Assembly (NCBI RefSeq): GCF_024763615.1
Contig: NC_077222.1
Coordinates: 21,514,001-21,578,000, forward strand
DNA: 64,000 nucleotides
Origin: Phlebotomus papatasi
Lineage: Eukaryota; Arthropoda; Insecta; Diptera; Psychodidae
Direction: 5' to 3'
In this document: in pieces, positions 11,844-24,522 of the stretch
Numbering within the stretch: the stretch's first letter is position 1
Layout of the letters: the number at the start of each line of letters is the position of its first letter
The notes under the pieces: generated by a model
Database searches by the model: none
Seen by the model: the letters and a program-made list of their open reading frames with translations, nothing else
What the model was told of the DNA's origin: nothing
Position numbers and translations under genes: made by a program

Positions 11844-12489
11844 ACGGGTAACGCGTGGCATTTCTGAACAAGGTGCTTTTCGGGATATTATATGGGTATT
11901 TTGGGACACATCAAAAATCCTATAAATATTTGTTTTCTAATTATTTTTAAGTTCTATATGAAATATTAAGCTCTTTACGTATCAGATAAACATGAAACTT
12001 CTGAAATTTTATTTAATTTAAAGCGTGAAACACGCGTGAATTCTGAGTGTCACATTCCACTTTTTGCAAAATCTTCAGTGTGGTCAATTTTGCAAATGTC
12101 AACAGATACAGCGCTTAGTTTTTTTTCGATTTAAGTCACATTAAAATGAAAATTTAAGCAAATTTTTTATGAAGGAGTGAAGTTTAGAACTTCTACTTAA
12201 AGGTAAATAATTAGGCTCGGTGAAATTTATTTGCATAATAGCGACTTTTGTCTGTCCCGAAATACCCAACTCTCCTAAAATATACCACTGTGTTACTTCT
12301 TTACATTTTTTGTTATTTTGTATAAAAAATTATGCATTTTTCAAAATTTTTCGATAAGAATCTTATTCTGGACAGTATAAGAAACATAAATATCTGTATC
12401 AACGAGGAAAAAAATTATTTGAGTAATCGTTAAGCTGTTTGAAACTTAAAAGTGCTAAAAATTGTGCCGAAATACCACACGTTACCCTA
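11844..12489. mobile_element. TIR element of about 650 bp, ends GGGTAACGYGTGGYATTTC
   Basis: The left end CGGGTAACGCGTGGCATTTC is matched by the reverse complement at 12464-12489 (TAGGGTAACGTGTGGTATTT). An inner inverted pair, TGGGTATTTTGGGACA near 11906 and TGTCCCGAAATACCCA near 12253, supports a single mobile unit. The right edge carries TA; the left TA is mutated. No transposase. Confidence 0.6.
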
Positions 12490-14232
12490 TAAATTTAATG
12501 TTTTGAATAAAATTTTTAAAATTGAATAACTCTGTGTAATTTACCAATTTAGATAACATCCTTTTAATCGACTTTTCAACTTTCCATATAACTTTGATTT
12601 CTCAGTCTTAAGATTCTCAGCTTCATTACAGAATAAATTGATCAAGATTGAAGTTATTTTGAATTGGATGGGTAAAGTGTTCAATGAATTTTCTCCTCTA
12701 AATTAACGACCTGCAAATAAGCATGAGAATGCTAATGATCTTATAAGGGTAAACTTTCATTTGTAATTGAAAATTTTCTCCTAAATCTCCATTTCGTTTT
12801 CCCTCAATGTCCTAATTTATCCGTCTGAAGATAAGATTTCAAAATTAATTAATTAGCATTTTCTCTAAAAAACCCGATTCTATCTGGTGTAGAAAAGAAC
12901 GAAACGGATGATTGGTAAGCTGTGGATGAGATAAAAAGTTCCTCTTTAAAATTTATTTTGCAAACCCTCAAAAGACAAACTTCCATAGGAGATAATCCCT
13001 TGTGTGGGTGCGTGAATAAGTTGTGCGCATGAAAAGAGGATGTTGAAAATATGAAAAGTCTCGCATGGATGAAAATTCACATCTGCCTCCCAGTTAAGAC
13101 ATTAAACCAATTTGTTGGTGTTCCTCAGGCTGAGCTGAATTTCAACCCCAGTGACAAGAAGATTTGTACAGAGAATAAACACCAAATGGGAAATGATATC
13201 ACTTCCATGGAAAGCCGAATCACTGAATGTGCTTTTTTGAGCTTTATCCAATTCCTCGACATTTTGTGGCAGAGGGATTTTAAAGTGAGGCAAGAAAATG
13301 GGAAAAAATTAGAAAATATATTGCCAATATACTCTAAATGGAAAACTGGAAGACAATCGATATGGTAGCGAAAATTGGATGGATTAAACTACGATAAATG
13401 CTTGATTGCTATCTAACGTATTAGGATTTTATCTCTCAAATTCACCAAAGTATCGTTTTCTTTTTACTACAAAAAAAACCCCACTCAAAATGCATTGAAA
13501 TTTATATGAAGCGTTTTCTCCCTTTCGCAACATTTAATTACTTCCACAACGCCTTTATGCATTTGCAACAACCAGCAGAAATTAATGAATGAAAGTTTCC
13601 CTAATTAATTTCAGACAAATTAAGCGATATATTCCTGGTTGGGAAGAAAAAGCAGACCCCCATATGGCGCCAGTTAAATAATGCAAACAAGCTTTCCGCA
13701 ATTGTTCCTATCAAACTTATCTACTTTCCTCCAAACTTCCTTCGGGTATACTTAAAGAAAAGAAAATCTTAATGGAAAAGTCATTAGATCTGTTAGTTTA
13801 CGCATCGTTGAAGAAAAACTGCGTATTTTCGCGAAAATGACATGAGATTGTACTAATGAATGTCTGCTTGTGAAGAAAATGACTCAGACAGCAATAAACA
13901 CGAGAAATTGAGATTCTTCATGAGAACTAGGCAAACTTGAAGAAATTTGTTGAAATAATCATTTCATTTGGATTTTGATTGTTGATGTGCTTCTGAAGGC
14001 CAATTCAAACGGTTAGCTTCACAAAACAAATGCTTTAATTGTTGGCTATTGATTTTTTTTTGCAAAGAATAAAGAAATTGGAAAACGTTTAAGTGTATAG
14101 CGATGATACCGAAAGTATCATCATCAACCTTTCAAGAGCGACTACTTCATGGGGTACCCTAAAATGAAATAATGTATTTTTCTGACAAATAATTTAAAAA
14201 ATAAAAAAAACATAAATATTTTACAGGAATAT
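12490..14232. other. Unassigned DNA
   Basis: The longest frame is 13051-13368 (plus, 105 codons). It has no recognisable domain and is overlapped by a minus-strand frame; I see no support for a gene. Confidence 0.35.
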
Positions 14233-14382
14233 AATGCTTAGCGCACAATAACTCATATTTGTAAACATGTTTTCCAAATTTCCTGTTAGAGTGAATGAAA
14301 TCAATAATTAGTTATCTCGCTCTCTATAGGAAATTTTCTAAACATGTTTACTAACGAAAGTTATTGTGCGTTAGGCATAATA
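14233..14382. mobile_element. ATGCCCAACGCAC palindromic MITE, diverged copy
   Basis: Arms AATGCTTAGCGCACAATAAC and GTTATTGTGCGTTAGGCATA enclose a diverged centre. Older than the other copies by divergence. Confidence 0.7.
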
Positions 14383-15027
14383 CCAAACATAGGCCCCACC
14401 CAAAAGTCATGAGGCCACATCTATTTTTAAACTTACGGCCATTTACACTAGTATTTTATAAATTTAAAATGATAGATAAGGATTTATTTTAACATTTTAT
14501 AAGGAAACTTTCACAATTAATATTTAATCTTAACAGAGGTTCTAATGGATCCATTTAGACTACGCCCCCAATAAGACTTCTATGAACGAAAAATATTGTA
14601 CAGCTTTTACAGAATGACTACTGAGCCCTTTGTGAGTACCAAGGTGAAGGGTGTAGTGTTTTCAATTTTTCACTTCCTTTGACAACTTTTTTTGGGTATT
14701 TTGTAGTATATTTTGTATATTTTGGGTTATATATCGCTCCTTGGAAATTACAACTCACTTTTTTTGCGATTTTGAGATTCTAATGCACTTAGAAAGACAA
14801 TTTAATAAATTTTCAGATGCTATAAGTCATTAAAGTTCGTTATTAGAAAAGTTTTTCAAAATTTTAATCTTTTTGATTACTTGCATAATTTTGTTTGAAG
14901 TAAAGGGGCACAAAATATATTCATTGTTCAAATTTTTGTGAAGCAAGTTGATCCCTTGTCTCTCTAATTTCAGCAAAATTTGCACATAATTTAGAACAAC
15001 AAGGAGCTAACTCATTAAAAAAACATA

Positions 15028-15239
15028 GGGGAAACTGGGGCACCACCAAACACGGGGTACCACCAAACACTGCGATTTTTTAATCGGATATTCTACTTTA
15101 GAGGATAAGATCTATCGGAATTTATAGGCACTATAGGGATGTTTGTACACTGAAGGAATGGTCGAGATAGTCCAAGTAGTTTAGAAATAAAAATTAGTGT
15201 TTGGTGGTACCCCGTGTTTGGTGGTGCCCCAGTTTCCCC
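15028..15239. mobile_element. TA-flanked MITE with about 43-bp TIRs (GGGGAAACTGGGGCACCACC)
   Basis: The left arm GGGGAAACTGGGGCACCACC continues through AAACACGGGGTACC. The right arm 15197-15239 is its exact mirror, ending GGTGCCCCAGTTTCCCC. TA lies at 15026-15027 and 15240-15241, and the second TA is shared with the next element. Confidence 0.9.
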
Positions 15240-15241
15240 TA

Positions 15242-16114
15242 CTCCCTCCGTCCCAAAAAAAGTCGTACGTTTGGGGAAAAATTAGGGATTAAGGAATTGT
15301 TTTACGGAATGTTTTTGTTAACAGTAAATATCTTACGTATGAACTATTCTCCATCTTCAGTAATAATATTGAGGTCCACCTACTACGGTAAGATCAGGAA
15401 CTGGTGTCTTGAAGATTTATTTTTTTCACTTTTTTTCGAAGAGCTCCGGTCGATATGTAACTTTTGAAAATTCTACTGCAATTAACATTGTTAACTAGAA
15501 TTTCATTTAAAAATTTAGTGTACCAAAGAAGGGATTTATAGTTCTTTTCGTTATGCCATAACAATGGGTCTAAATTCACAAAAAAGGCAATAAAACCAAT
15601 CTTGCTCTTTTTTTCTACGTTCTGTGATATGGGTGCTGAATGGTTGGAGATAAAGATTTGATGTCTTTGGACGACCCCCACCCCCCGTAGGTCAACTTTT
15701 GGATTTTCAATATGTCCCCAGTTTCCCCATCGCCCCTCCTCTTCCTAAGAAAAAAATCGCACTATGTGTTTTTGAGCAATCCCAAAAAACAATATGGTTT
15801 TTGGAGGGGAAGGCAGGGGGGGTATGAGGGGTAGGGTAATGATCCCAAGGTCGACTTACGGGGGCGCCGCCGAAGGTGCCAAGCTTCTATCTCCAACCTT
15901 TTGGTACTTAAATCTTACTAAAAATATTCAAAAGAAAGATGTTTTTAAGACATTGTTTTCTTATCTTACAATCTTAGGTGGACCTCCATATTACCATTGA
16001 AGATGGAGGATAGTATGTAGATAAGATATTTCCGATACACAGCATTTCTACTTTACACCGTCTCTTCCTAGCGATTTTCTTCCAAACGTACGACTTTTTT
16101 TGGGACGGAGGGAG
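15242..16114. mobile_element. Non-autonomous TA element with Stowaway-like TIR CTCCCTCCGTCCC
   Basis: The left end CTCCCTCCGTCCCAAAAAAA, continuing GTCGTACGTTTGG, is mirrored perfectly over about 33 bp at the right end. TA lies on both sides (15240-15241, 16115-16116). Internal sequence matches the fragment at 1-290. The open frames inside (15394-15681 minus, 15794-16000 plus) show no transposase motif. Confidence 0.85.
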
Positions 16115-16509
16115 TATTTTTAAATGTAAAAATATAAAAATTTCGATGTTTATATTAGTGCTCATACAAATAGAAAATAAATAAATTGTTTTTGTTCAGT
16201 CATTAAATTGAGATACTTATTTACACAAAGTTGAATCTTTCATGCTGTCTCCAAAAAAATGGCCGAAAATTATAGTTAGCCCCTTGTAATTTACAAGGAG
16301 CGATATATTTCGATTTTTACGCCTTAAAGGGTCATATTTTGGTAAAATTTTAGAAATCTGACAAATCGTGTTTTTTGACGTTACGCTGTTTGTCCGTCCA
16401 TCCGTACGGACTTAAAACTAACCCTTAAAATTATTTTATGGAATCTTTTGAGTAATTTATGAATCAGTTCAAATCTGCGTTGAGAACTGGAAAACGGTAA
16501 ATGATGAGA

Positions 16510-16575
16510 AATTTAGGGTATAGTATCAAAGTCACGAGTTCGAGCACATCGCAAAGAACGGGGCCCTTCGCCACC
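16510..16575. repeat. Short dispersed repeat with B-box-like GAGTTCGAGC
   Basis: GTATCAAAGTCACGAGTTCG continues to CATCGCAAAG and matches 24046-24115 (TAGCATCTAAATCACAAGTTCGAAC, here named in part). The GTTCGA core resembles a tRNA T-arm, so a SINE remnant is possible, but no A box is visible. Confidence 0.3.
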
Positions 16576-16596
16576 CCTTTTTCCATACATTTTACA

Positions 16597-17737
16597 TAGG
16601 GGAGATTGGGGCAAAGAGTTACAAATCGAAAATTTAAAAATTCACTATCTTCTAAGATAAAAAGGATAACAGCTAAAAATGTTTTCCATAGATAGCCTCC
16701 ACAGACTTTTTTCAATGTCGTAAGTTTCTTTTAATTCGAAAAAGGAGTTTGGAAAATACAAATTATTTAAATTTTTAGCTCTGTTTTTGAAAAATTTTCC
16801 TTATAGCAGATATTAATTTTTACCTTCTTATTTTGCAAAATTCGTGCAAAGGTAAATATTTCCTAAATGATTTAAATTCTTTGCATACGAAGCCGATATC
16901 AATTTTAGCATTTTCCAAAGATTCTCTACTCAAAAAATCCTTAAACTAAAAACCACTTTGGATAAAAAGTAATAAAAGGTGTGGGGAAAAAAGTAGCAAA
17001 AACCGAACAAATACCTTATGTCTCACGGCGAAAGGAAACGTCATTGGCATGTGTCGCCGCTTGTTGTAGACAGTGATAGTGATGAAGATCTGAAAAAATT
17101 AAATAATACGCACAAAGCATACACTTTGGGGCATAAAAAACTCTAGTTTTACTGAATTTAATATAATTTGTTAAAAAAAAACTTCTTTCCATAATTTTCT
17201 TTGTATTGTTTTTATTCTGCACTTAAGTGACATTTGGTTGGCAACTCTTCGGCAGATCTCGTCAAATTCATGCTGCCCAATTCGGCATTTTCGCCTTTTC
17301 AGAATAGTGGAATAGAATTTTCTGTCAAAAATAGCCTTGCGAAAATAACTTGAAAAGTTGTTTTCTCCAGTTTTCTCCTTCAGATAGAGAAAACACTGTT
17401 TTACAAAGGTGTAGAAGAATAACTTTCCTATGAAAATATGTCATCTAGTTTTTTTTTATTTACAGAAGCCCGTAATAAAGCGAATCAAAATGTTATGATT
17501 TTACCCCATACCTGATACTATTTGCCCCAGCATTTTTGAGAATGGTCACAAAATTACCTTTTAGAAAACAGCTCGATCAATGCATGTCGTTACAAAATAC
17601 AGGGAAAAGACTTTCACAAAGTTGTAGAGGGGTAAATTCTCTATAAAACTGCGCTGATTAGAAATTTCTGGGACGTTCGGGTAGCTTATACAAAAATAAA
17701 ATATCCGTTTTGTGACTTTTTGCCCCAGCCTACCCTA
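16597..17737. mobile_element. TIR element of 1.14 kb, ends TAGGGGAGATTGGGGCAAA
   Basis: The left end TAGGGGAGATTGGGGCAAA and the reverse complement of the right end, TAGGGTAGGCTGGGGCAAA, form imperfect TIRs with TA at both edges. The interior has only short frames (for example 17016-17222 minus, 68 codons) and no recognisable transposase. Some TTTGCCCC motifs recur inside (near 17520). Confidence 0.7.
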
Positions 17738-19354
17738 AAGAAAAACTTTACTTGCTGATTAATTCTGGCCCAGTCTCTCATAATCCCATTAAAAATATAC
17801 CCCTTTTACCTCTGTAATTGGCAAAAACTTCACAACATTAATATTCTTCAATATAAATGAACGAGGTTTTATTAAAACTTCAAAAATTACTTGAAATTTA
17901 TTAACATCCAGGACACATTTTCAAAATATTTGCTTAATTTGGATTTGTGCTTGAGATTCTTGATTGCGAATGACTTCGAAAAAATTGTTGATACTTTTTA
18001 AAACACATTTTATAAATCATTTATTTGTTATGTAGAAGGATCAGCAAAGCCAGAAGAAAAAATTTCAAGCATAAGAATTGGCTCTTGAAGTGACGTAACG
18101 GAGTTATACACACCAATTCGTGTTATTTAGCAACTGTACTTCAAGAGTTTAAGTAAAACACTGAATGAAATGTTAACAGAGGTTTGGGTAGAATTTTCCA
18201 ATAGGTTGAATTTGAAAATTAATTAAAATTCTTTTGATTTTCACTTTGATGATTGTGGTTCTTCTTGTTTTCTTGGTTGAATATCCTGGGAAATAAATTG
18301 AAAATCTCCGGAAATATACCGTCATTTTTCAACTCAAAGTAAGAGATTCTTTCTCACCAGTTACAATTTAATGAATTAAAATTGGCTGAGATGAAAAATG
18401 CTGACGTTTATCTTGAGCGTTTTAAATTACCACATAATCAATAAGAAAAACGTGCGCAGCTTTGGGAGAATTGGCCCAGGAAAAAAAAGTCTGGGAATCC
18501 CGTACAGTATTATTGCGGATGAAGCGTGACTTTGAAAGCTGTGTGGTATTTTTGCGGTGTTGGAAGAGAATAAGGATAAAATATTTAGTTAGGCAGGGAA
18601 GTAAACTCTCACTCTTTTACTTTTCACTTTACTTTGCATGAATAAAACAGGAGAAAATGAACCTGTTTACGGGTAATGTTTCAATAAAGAATTCATTCAA
18701 AGTGGTTGACCATCATTTGGGAAATTGTGGCAAAAGTGGAAAGAGATATGGGAATGATATTTTAAGCGCTCACATATATATCTGACAGCGAAAGCTCTGC
18801 TCCTGCGAAAACAAATGTAGTCGAAAGCTTTGGTCCTGTGCTAGATTCTGCGATAGTATTCAAATATTTATTTTCATATCACATTTCCTTCAGTACTGGA
18901 TTTCGCTTTTTTTATCAATTCACTGAAACTTTTTTAATCGAGATAGGAAGATCGAAAAAACGACATCGGAAATTCACACAAAAGCTTCAGAGCCAAAAAA
19001 AAAGAATAGCATTTCACAGAATCAGTAATATTAAAAACAGTACAGTAGTGGTATTATTGATGCATCCGGCGAGTTATCTGAAATTCAGATGATCATGAAA
19101 GTGTTTTGGAAATTGAATAAGTTTTTGTGATGAATCAGCTGAATGCACTGTAGAGTGTAGAGAGATATCAATTGAAATTATAATGTTGTGAACATCAATT
19201 ATGAAATTGTTGAAACTTTGAATGTAGGAGAAGGTTATTAGGCTTCGCATTATACTCTGGTTTTTGATACTTCATATACATATCTCTCAAATTCCTTTAA
19301 TGATCTGACTAAATTTTTTTCACGAAATGTGTGACTTAATATGAGCTACTAAAA
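17738..19354. other. Unassigned DNA
   Basis: No supportable gene or repeat. The frame at 18838-19092 (plus, 84 codons) has no recognisable domain. Confidence 0.4.
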
Positions 19355-19586
19355 TAGGGTAAAAGGAACGCCTATTGACACTTTAAGAAGTCGTGTCAGG
19401 ACTTATTGACACTCTACTCTGTACCATTTGGAAAACGGAATTTGAACATCTATCGTTATAAGAAAAGTTAGATTGAAGAAGAAACGTCATGTTATTTAAT
19501 TTTATTAGATACTTTACATAAATTTCAACATTTTGATAAAAGTGTCAATAGGGGTTCCCTGACGAAGAGGTGTTCCTTCGACCCTA
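19355..19586. mobile_element. MITE of the TAGGGT family (copy B)
   Basis: It starts TAGGGTAAAAGGAACGCC and ends GGTGTTCCTTCGACCCTA. TATTGACACTTT and its mirror AAAGTGTCAATA lie subterminally, with TA at both edges. It is homologous to 1818-2048 in the opposite orientation. Confidence 0.8.
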
Positions 19587-21027
19587 TATTGTCATAGGCC
19601 AGATTTATTACAAACAAGATATCAGAAAAATATAAAAAATAACAAGGTAAAGCCCTTCGTGAATTATTTTTTCACATTGTCTTTTGGTGATTACTGAACT
19701 TCTAGCTATTAAATTGATTCATAAAAAAATCACAAAAGCATTTCAAAATCACAAATTGGTTAAGAAACGATCATTCTAGAATGATCTGGCATAAATTACA
19801 AGCAGACGGACAAATAAAAAATGTGAATACGACAAAGATAATTTACGGATATTTAACTGATTCATTAGTGATTTCAAGACTTTTCCAAAAAATCCAAATT
19901 AAATTAAATCGGTTGTAACGTAGGCCCTCTAAACTAGTTAAACTTAGATCTCTTAAAATTCAAAAACGCGATTTTTTAGTTAAGTTATGAACTATCTTGG
20001 TATTTAGAATTTGATATAAAAAGATTTATGAGTACTTTTTGATTTTTAATGATCAAACTTGAACTTTTTACTGGTCACTTTGAATTAAGGAAAGTGAAGC
20101 ATGTATCGATCATAAAGGTTAGATAGTCATCGAAAAATAAAATGAGTTTTTTTTTTAAATTATTCTTTGCTTTTTACAAATATTTTAGGGGGAAAGAATA
20201 GAAGAGAAAGAATAATTTTTAAAAATCAATTTATATTGACGTGATGATCCAACTTCCATGGTCGATGCATGCTTCACTTACCTTATCTACTGGCCAATTT
20301 GATCTTTTACTGACAAATCTTCTAAATTTACTCACCAAAAACATACTTTCGAAATATATTCATAGACAATCCCGTCTGACCAGTTAAAAACCAATTAAAC
20401 CCTTAATTAACCCCTATCTTTCAGACCTTACTTTTAAAAAGCTCCCATAAAAAAAATAACCCGTAGAAAATATACGTAAAATTAAGTTGCTGGTCGTGTT
20501 GCTCAGCTGTCACTGACAAGATGGAATATTTTTAAAAGATTTTATTCGTTTTTAAAATTCATACAAAGATTCTCATTTATTTTAGAGAATTTATTAATAA
20601 TAATAAATATACATCAGTCCGTTTCGTATATAGAAAATTGTAAAGATAACAATACACAATTTCCATCCCTAAAATACTTGTTTCTATTTCTTTTCCGTAA
20701 GAATTTTTTGAAGATTTTTTTCTTCAAAATTATTTTTACTTTCCTAAATTGTTAATTCGTTACTACTGATTAAGTGAAACATTTTACTATCCTTTTGAGT
20801 ATAATATTCGGATGTAAAATTAGGAAGTGCGTTTGACAGTTTCATTCGTCTGCCATTGAAATACGTGGCAAAATCCAGTCCTTAATTGGGGCCTACAATT
20901 CAGATCTTACCGATGAAGCCTAAAATAATGCTTAAAGCTGGGTGCTACTTAAAGCCTTAGCGGCGAGTGTCTCCCTCTTAGACGGGATGTTCTGGTATTG
21001 TACGCCTAACAAACGGTCAACATTAGC
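19587..21027. other. Unassigned AT-rich DNA
   Basis: No supportable gene or repeat seen. Confidence 0.45.
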
Positions 21028-21322
21028 CCAAGTTGAAAGTCCCAGTCAAAACTTCGAAAGCCAAAATCCCGAAAGCAAAATCCCGAAAGCCAAAATCCCG
21101 AAAGCAAAATCCCGAATTCTTTGGCATAAATAGCTACTCCCACAATTGCACCAGCGCTTACTGGAAGCAAAAGAAAATATTCTGTAACTTGGGAAACTAT
21201 TCTACACATTTTCCTCCAAATAATTTCATCCCTTTAAGGATTTTGAACATTCGGGATTTTTGCTTTCGGGATTTTGGCCCTTTCGGGATTCTAGAGTTCG
21301 GGATTTTGGCTGACTTCGTTTT
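21028..21322. mobile_element. Foldback element, copy 2
   Basis: The left array of CCAAAATCCCGAAAG units (about 21040-21115) and the right inverted array (about 21240-21316) flank a core of about 120 bp. On the minus strand the core reads GGATGAAATTATTTGGAGG and further GCTTCCAGTAAGCGCTGG, homologous to the cores of copies 3, 4 and 5. Confidence 0.8.
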
Positions 21323-23414
21323 TAAGATACTTTAATCACAAGATTATTAAAATTAGATAATTTTGAATTCTAAATATAATTTTTTGATTTTTTATAAAAA
21401 AATATTTTAAAAAAACTTTAAAAGGGTATCGAGGAAAATTTAGACGTAAAAGCGATTCTGTTACGATTCTAAAAGGAACATCTAACAAGTTTTATCATCC
21501 TTATCAAAAACACTGATAGATTAATTTAGTCAGTCTCAAGTTAAAGTTTGGTTAGTAAGGTAAAATGTTGATTTTTGATCCAGAAATCCCTAGATTGTTC
21601 CATAGGAAATAAAAACTTCTTTATTTTCCTTTTACCTAAAACAGAATGATAATTTTTTTGATGATAAGTTTTGATTGCTTTAACCGGAATACAAATAACA
21701 TTTTATTTTTTCCGATTAAATTATTTTTTTACTGCTTATTTGTATAGTGCTTTACTCTATTCAATTTAGCTACTTTTTACAAAATCGTTACCGTATAATT
21801 TTAGATTTGATCAAAATCTGATAATTATCTTGAAAAACTGTCCTACTATTGCACCAACGCAGTGATTAATAAAAATCCCATGAAGATTTTTTTCCGTTGA
21901 AAAAAATTTGTAGATTTCGTGCAAATGATCTAACTAATTACCACTTTCATTTTGACACTAATCTCTAAATTTGAAGTACCCTGTGCTGATTTTGAGATTA
22001 AAAAGAATTAATTGCACACTCTCAATTTTAATTATACATTCATTTGCCAGTTAATCGTGTGCAATCTACAGTAGAAATCATCAGAAATTCTACAATAAAT
22101 TTAAACTAAAATCATCCATCTCTTTCAGCACAAATTAGATATCGAGAACTGTGTTGTTGTACTTCAAGCAAACCTCATTTGCTATAAGTGCAAAAATAAA
22201 TTTTTAATTTGGAATTAATTGCAATTTTTCGATGACCTCCGTTTCGGCAGAAAATCCACAAAATTATGCTTGCGACGGGAGAGGGAAACATAGAAATGAA
22301 CAACAAGCTCTGCACGCAGATCAATGTGCATATAATTTTGGTATCAGCAAAATTTTCTGTCTTTGCCAGTGCAGAATTTGTTGGTTTTTTGGGAAAATTT
22401 CTGTAAATAAGTCAATAAATTGAAAATAATTGAACCTCAATGGGTATATTTTGGTAGTGAAAATGTCACATGCAGACTCAACGGGTGGTATATGAATAAA
22501 ATTGGTAGAGCCGAGAGGGTTGATTTGTATGGATGAAGCATTGTGAATAATACTGGACGGTCCGCAGATGCGATGGACGAATGGGGTTTTGGAGAAAGTT
22601 AAGCATCTGCAGAGTCTATCGTCCTCCTAACCACGTCTCTGCAATATTAGAGAAACTTATGCTTCACATTTCATTGACATTCTCCAAGAGTTTATATCAT
22701 GTTCAGCATACCATTGATATTTCAATTGAAAATTCCTTCCCTCTTCTTATGCACATATCCATTAGAATACAAATACTTTTCACACTTCACCTTTCTTACC
22801 CATCATCAACCACCCTAGTATTTGGCAAGAGGAGAAATTTCACACTTTAATTTGTGTATTTTGAAGATTTAAAAGACCATCAAAAAACAGTTGAACTGGC
22901 ATCCCACTAAGAAGCATTCAGTTCCTGAATTGAGAATTGATTTTCAGTCATGCATAGAGTGGTCAGAGAATTCACAAAAACCATGTTATTTGCATTTTGT
23001 CACCGCAGTTGCATAAATTTCTCCCTGGCGCCTGGTACCAGGCGTCTCCATTTGAGAGCACTCGAGAGACACTCGTAGAAACTTTACTTCCTCGTTTATT
23101 GTTGCACCAGAGTTGAAATTTGATAAACAGGAGTTGTGAAACTTGTCCTGTTTTCGCATCTGCTTGATTTCAAAACAATGCTCAGCTCGAGTAAAGTGCT
23201 TTTAATAGCTTTTAAACCTAATTCGCGAATGTCACTAATTACTAAAATATTCAGTAAATTTTGATCATTAGGGACTTAATGAAGACCATGTTGAACTTAG
23301 TGCCTAAGGTTCAGTCTGGCCCTCCCTTTACCCGATTTACCCGATCAATTGAAAACAAAAAAATCGTTAAGTGAAAGATATTAAATTTGATTTTATTTGT
23401 TAAGGGGTCCAAGA
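21323..23414. other. Unassigned DNA
   Basis: Several short frames (22232-22423, 22581-22850) lack recognisable domains. No repeat recognised. Confidence 0.4.
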
Positions 23415-24045
23415 TTGGGGTAAGAGTGCCAAATTTCGGCATAGTTGCATATAAGCACCGAAGTCCTAAGTTTGAAATGCATTATTTTTTATTCATATTG
23501 ATATTTTTTGTTACTTCCTTTTCGGGAGGGGTGTGTGGAACCTTGAAAACTAGTTTATCATCTTTCTAGTTTATCTAGTGAATCACTTCCTAAAATATTG
23601 AAAAATTAATAAAAATATGGACATTGCTTTGGTAGTATTCCGGCCACTTTGAGTGAAATTCCGGCCACCTTTTTCCTGACCACCTTTTGTGACGCAACGG
23701 ATAGAAAATTTCAAAACGTCAAACAGAACGAGTTTAATATTTAGTTTAATACGTTTATATTACCCACAAGCCCAGAGATCTTCCGTGTAATTCGTCCTGA
23801 AGACCTGAAGAGTAGTATCTCAAATTTACGCGCAGATTCTCGTAGCAATCTGCCCTTTCTGAACTCTTCCAAGGCCTTTTCCACATCATCTTCTTCATAG
23901 AAGCGATGGCTATTTTCTCTGGACACTGTAGAACTCAGAAATTGAAAAGAAAAACATAAAATGAATAAGAAATTTAGGAAAGCAAAAGATTACACTCAAA
24001 GTGGCCGAAATTAGAAGCTGGCCGAAATTTGGCACACTTCCCCTA
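23415..24045. mobile_element. Pogo-like transposon remnant P1
   Basis: The left end carries GTGCCAAATTTCGGC and the right end GCCGAAATTTGGCACACTTC followed by CCCTA, TIRs of about 25 bp with TA at the right edge. The sequence parallels 56949-57986 (P2), but P1 lacks about 380 bp of P2 near its right end. It encloses a fragment of a helix-turn-helix domain on the minus strand. Confidence 0.75.
23741..23926 (-). pseudogene. Fragment of pogo/psq-type helix-turn-helix, transposase remnant
   Basis: The 61-codon frame contains DDVEKALEEFRKG followed by LRESARKFEI, with the spacing and hydrophobic pattern of the N-terminal psq/CENP-B-type helix-turn-helix of pogo-group transposases, which bind the element's own ends. 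After residue about 36 the similarity stops and no DDE domain follows, so it is a relic. A frameshifted copy exists at 57274-57456. The domain assignment is by eye; the rest of the frame is meaningless sequence. Confidence 0.6.
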
Positions 24046-24115
24046 TAGCATCTAAATCACAAGTTCGAACAATTCGCAAAGCCTAGGACACTTTGCCATC
24101 CCTTTAGATAGATAA
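24046..24115. repeat. Short dispersed repeat, second copy of 16510-16575
   Basis: AAATCACAAGTTCGAACAAT continues to TCGCAAAGCC and parallels 16510-16575, including a later TTTGCCATCCCTTT block. It begins directly at the right edge of P1. Confidence 0.3.
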
Positions 24116-24302
24116 AGCAGCAAGATAGAACACTTCCTTTATCTATATCTGTTTTTACAATTTACAAAGTTCAAATAGTTTAATAAACAACTGCAAAAGG
24201 CTTTAAAAGGCTTTAAAAGCTTTTAAAGACTGATACTTATTCTCAATAAAGTTCGTCATTTTTATAAAGTTTCAAATTTCTTTAAATCTTTAAATTGAAC
24301 TG

Positions 24303-24522
24303 TAGGGGAGACCGGGGTAGAATTAGCCACCAAATGAGATTTTTGATTGCGTATAATTTGTACAAAAAAATGTATGTATGAGGCTGATAAATATTTTGTT
24401 GAATAGGAAGGGAAATATATATTTAGAATAAAAAGTGGTTTCCTCAATATTCCATCGAAGATAAACAAAAAGATACCACTATCTAATACTCTACCTGGCT
24501 AATTCTACCCCTGTCTCCCCTA
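24303..24522. mobile_element. TA-flanked MITE, TIR GGGGAGACCGGGGTAGAATT
   Basis: The left end TAGGGGAGACCGGGGTAGAA, continuing TTAGCC, is mirrored at the right (GGCTAATTCTACCCC then TGTCTCCCCTA). TA lies at 24303-24304 and 24521-24522. The minus-strand frame over it has no domain. Confidence 0.85.

Larger units (their letters stand above)
14735..16302. mobile_element. TIR element X, copy 1, split by two later insertions
   Basis: The left end CGCTCCTTGGAAATTACAA and right end TTGTAATTTACAAGGAGCG form the TIR, with ATATAT on both outer sides. Segments 14735-15025 and 16117-16302 together match the uninterrupted copy at 62605-63044. The intervening 15028-16114 is two TA-flanked elements. Copy 1 also has a stretch near 14790-14850 that copy 2 lacks. 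Confidence 0.85.

Noticed and set aside
15242..16114. Plant origin of the whole window
   Set aside because: The Stowaway-like end alone suggests it, but TTAA piggyBac-type elements, a psq-type transposase fragment and a tRNA-Leu-type Gypsy primer site fit an animal better.
21006..21335. Hydrophobic peptide over the foldback core (LLPVSAGAIVGV), with related SAGAI strings in copies 4 and 5
   Set aside because: The similarity follows from DNA homology of the core; frames are not maintained and the flanks are array-derived.
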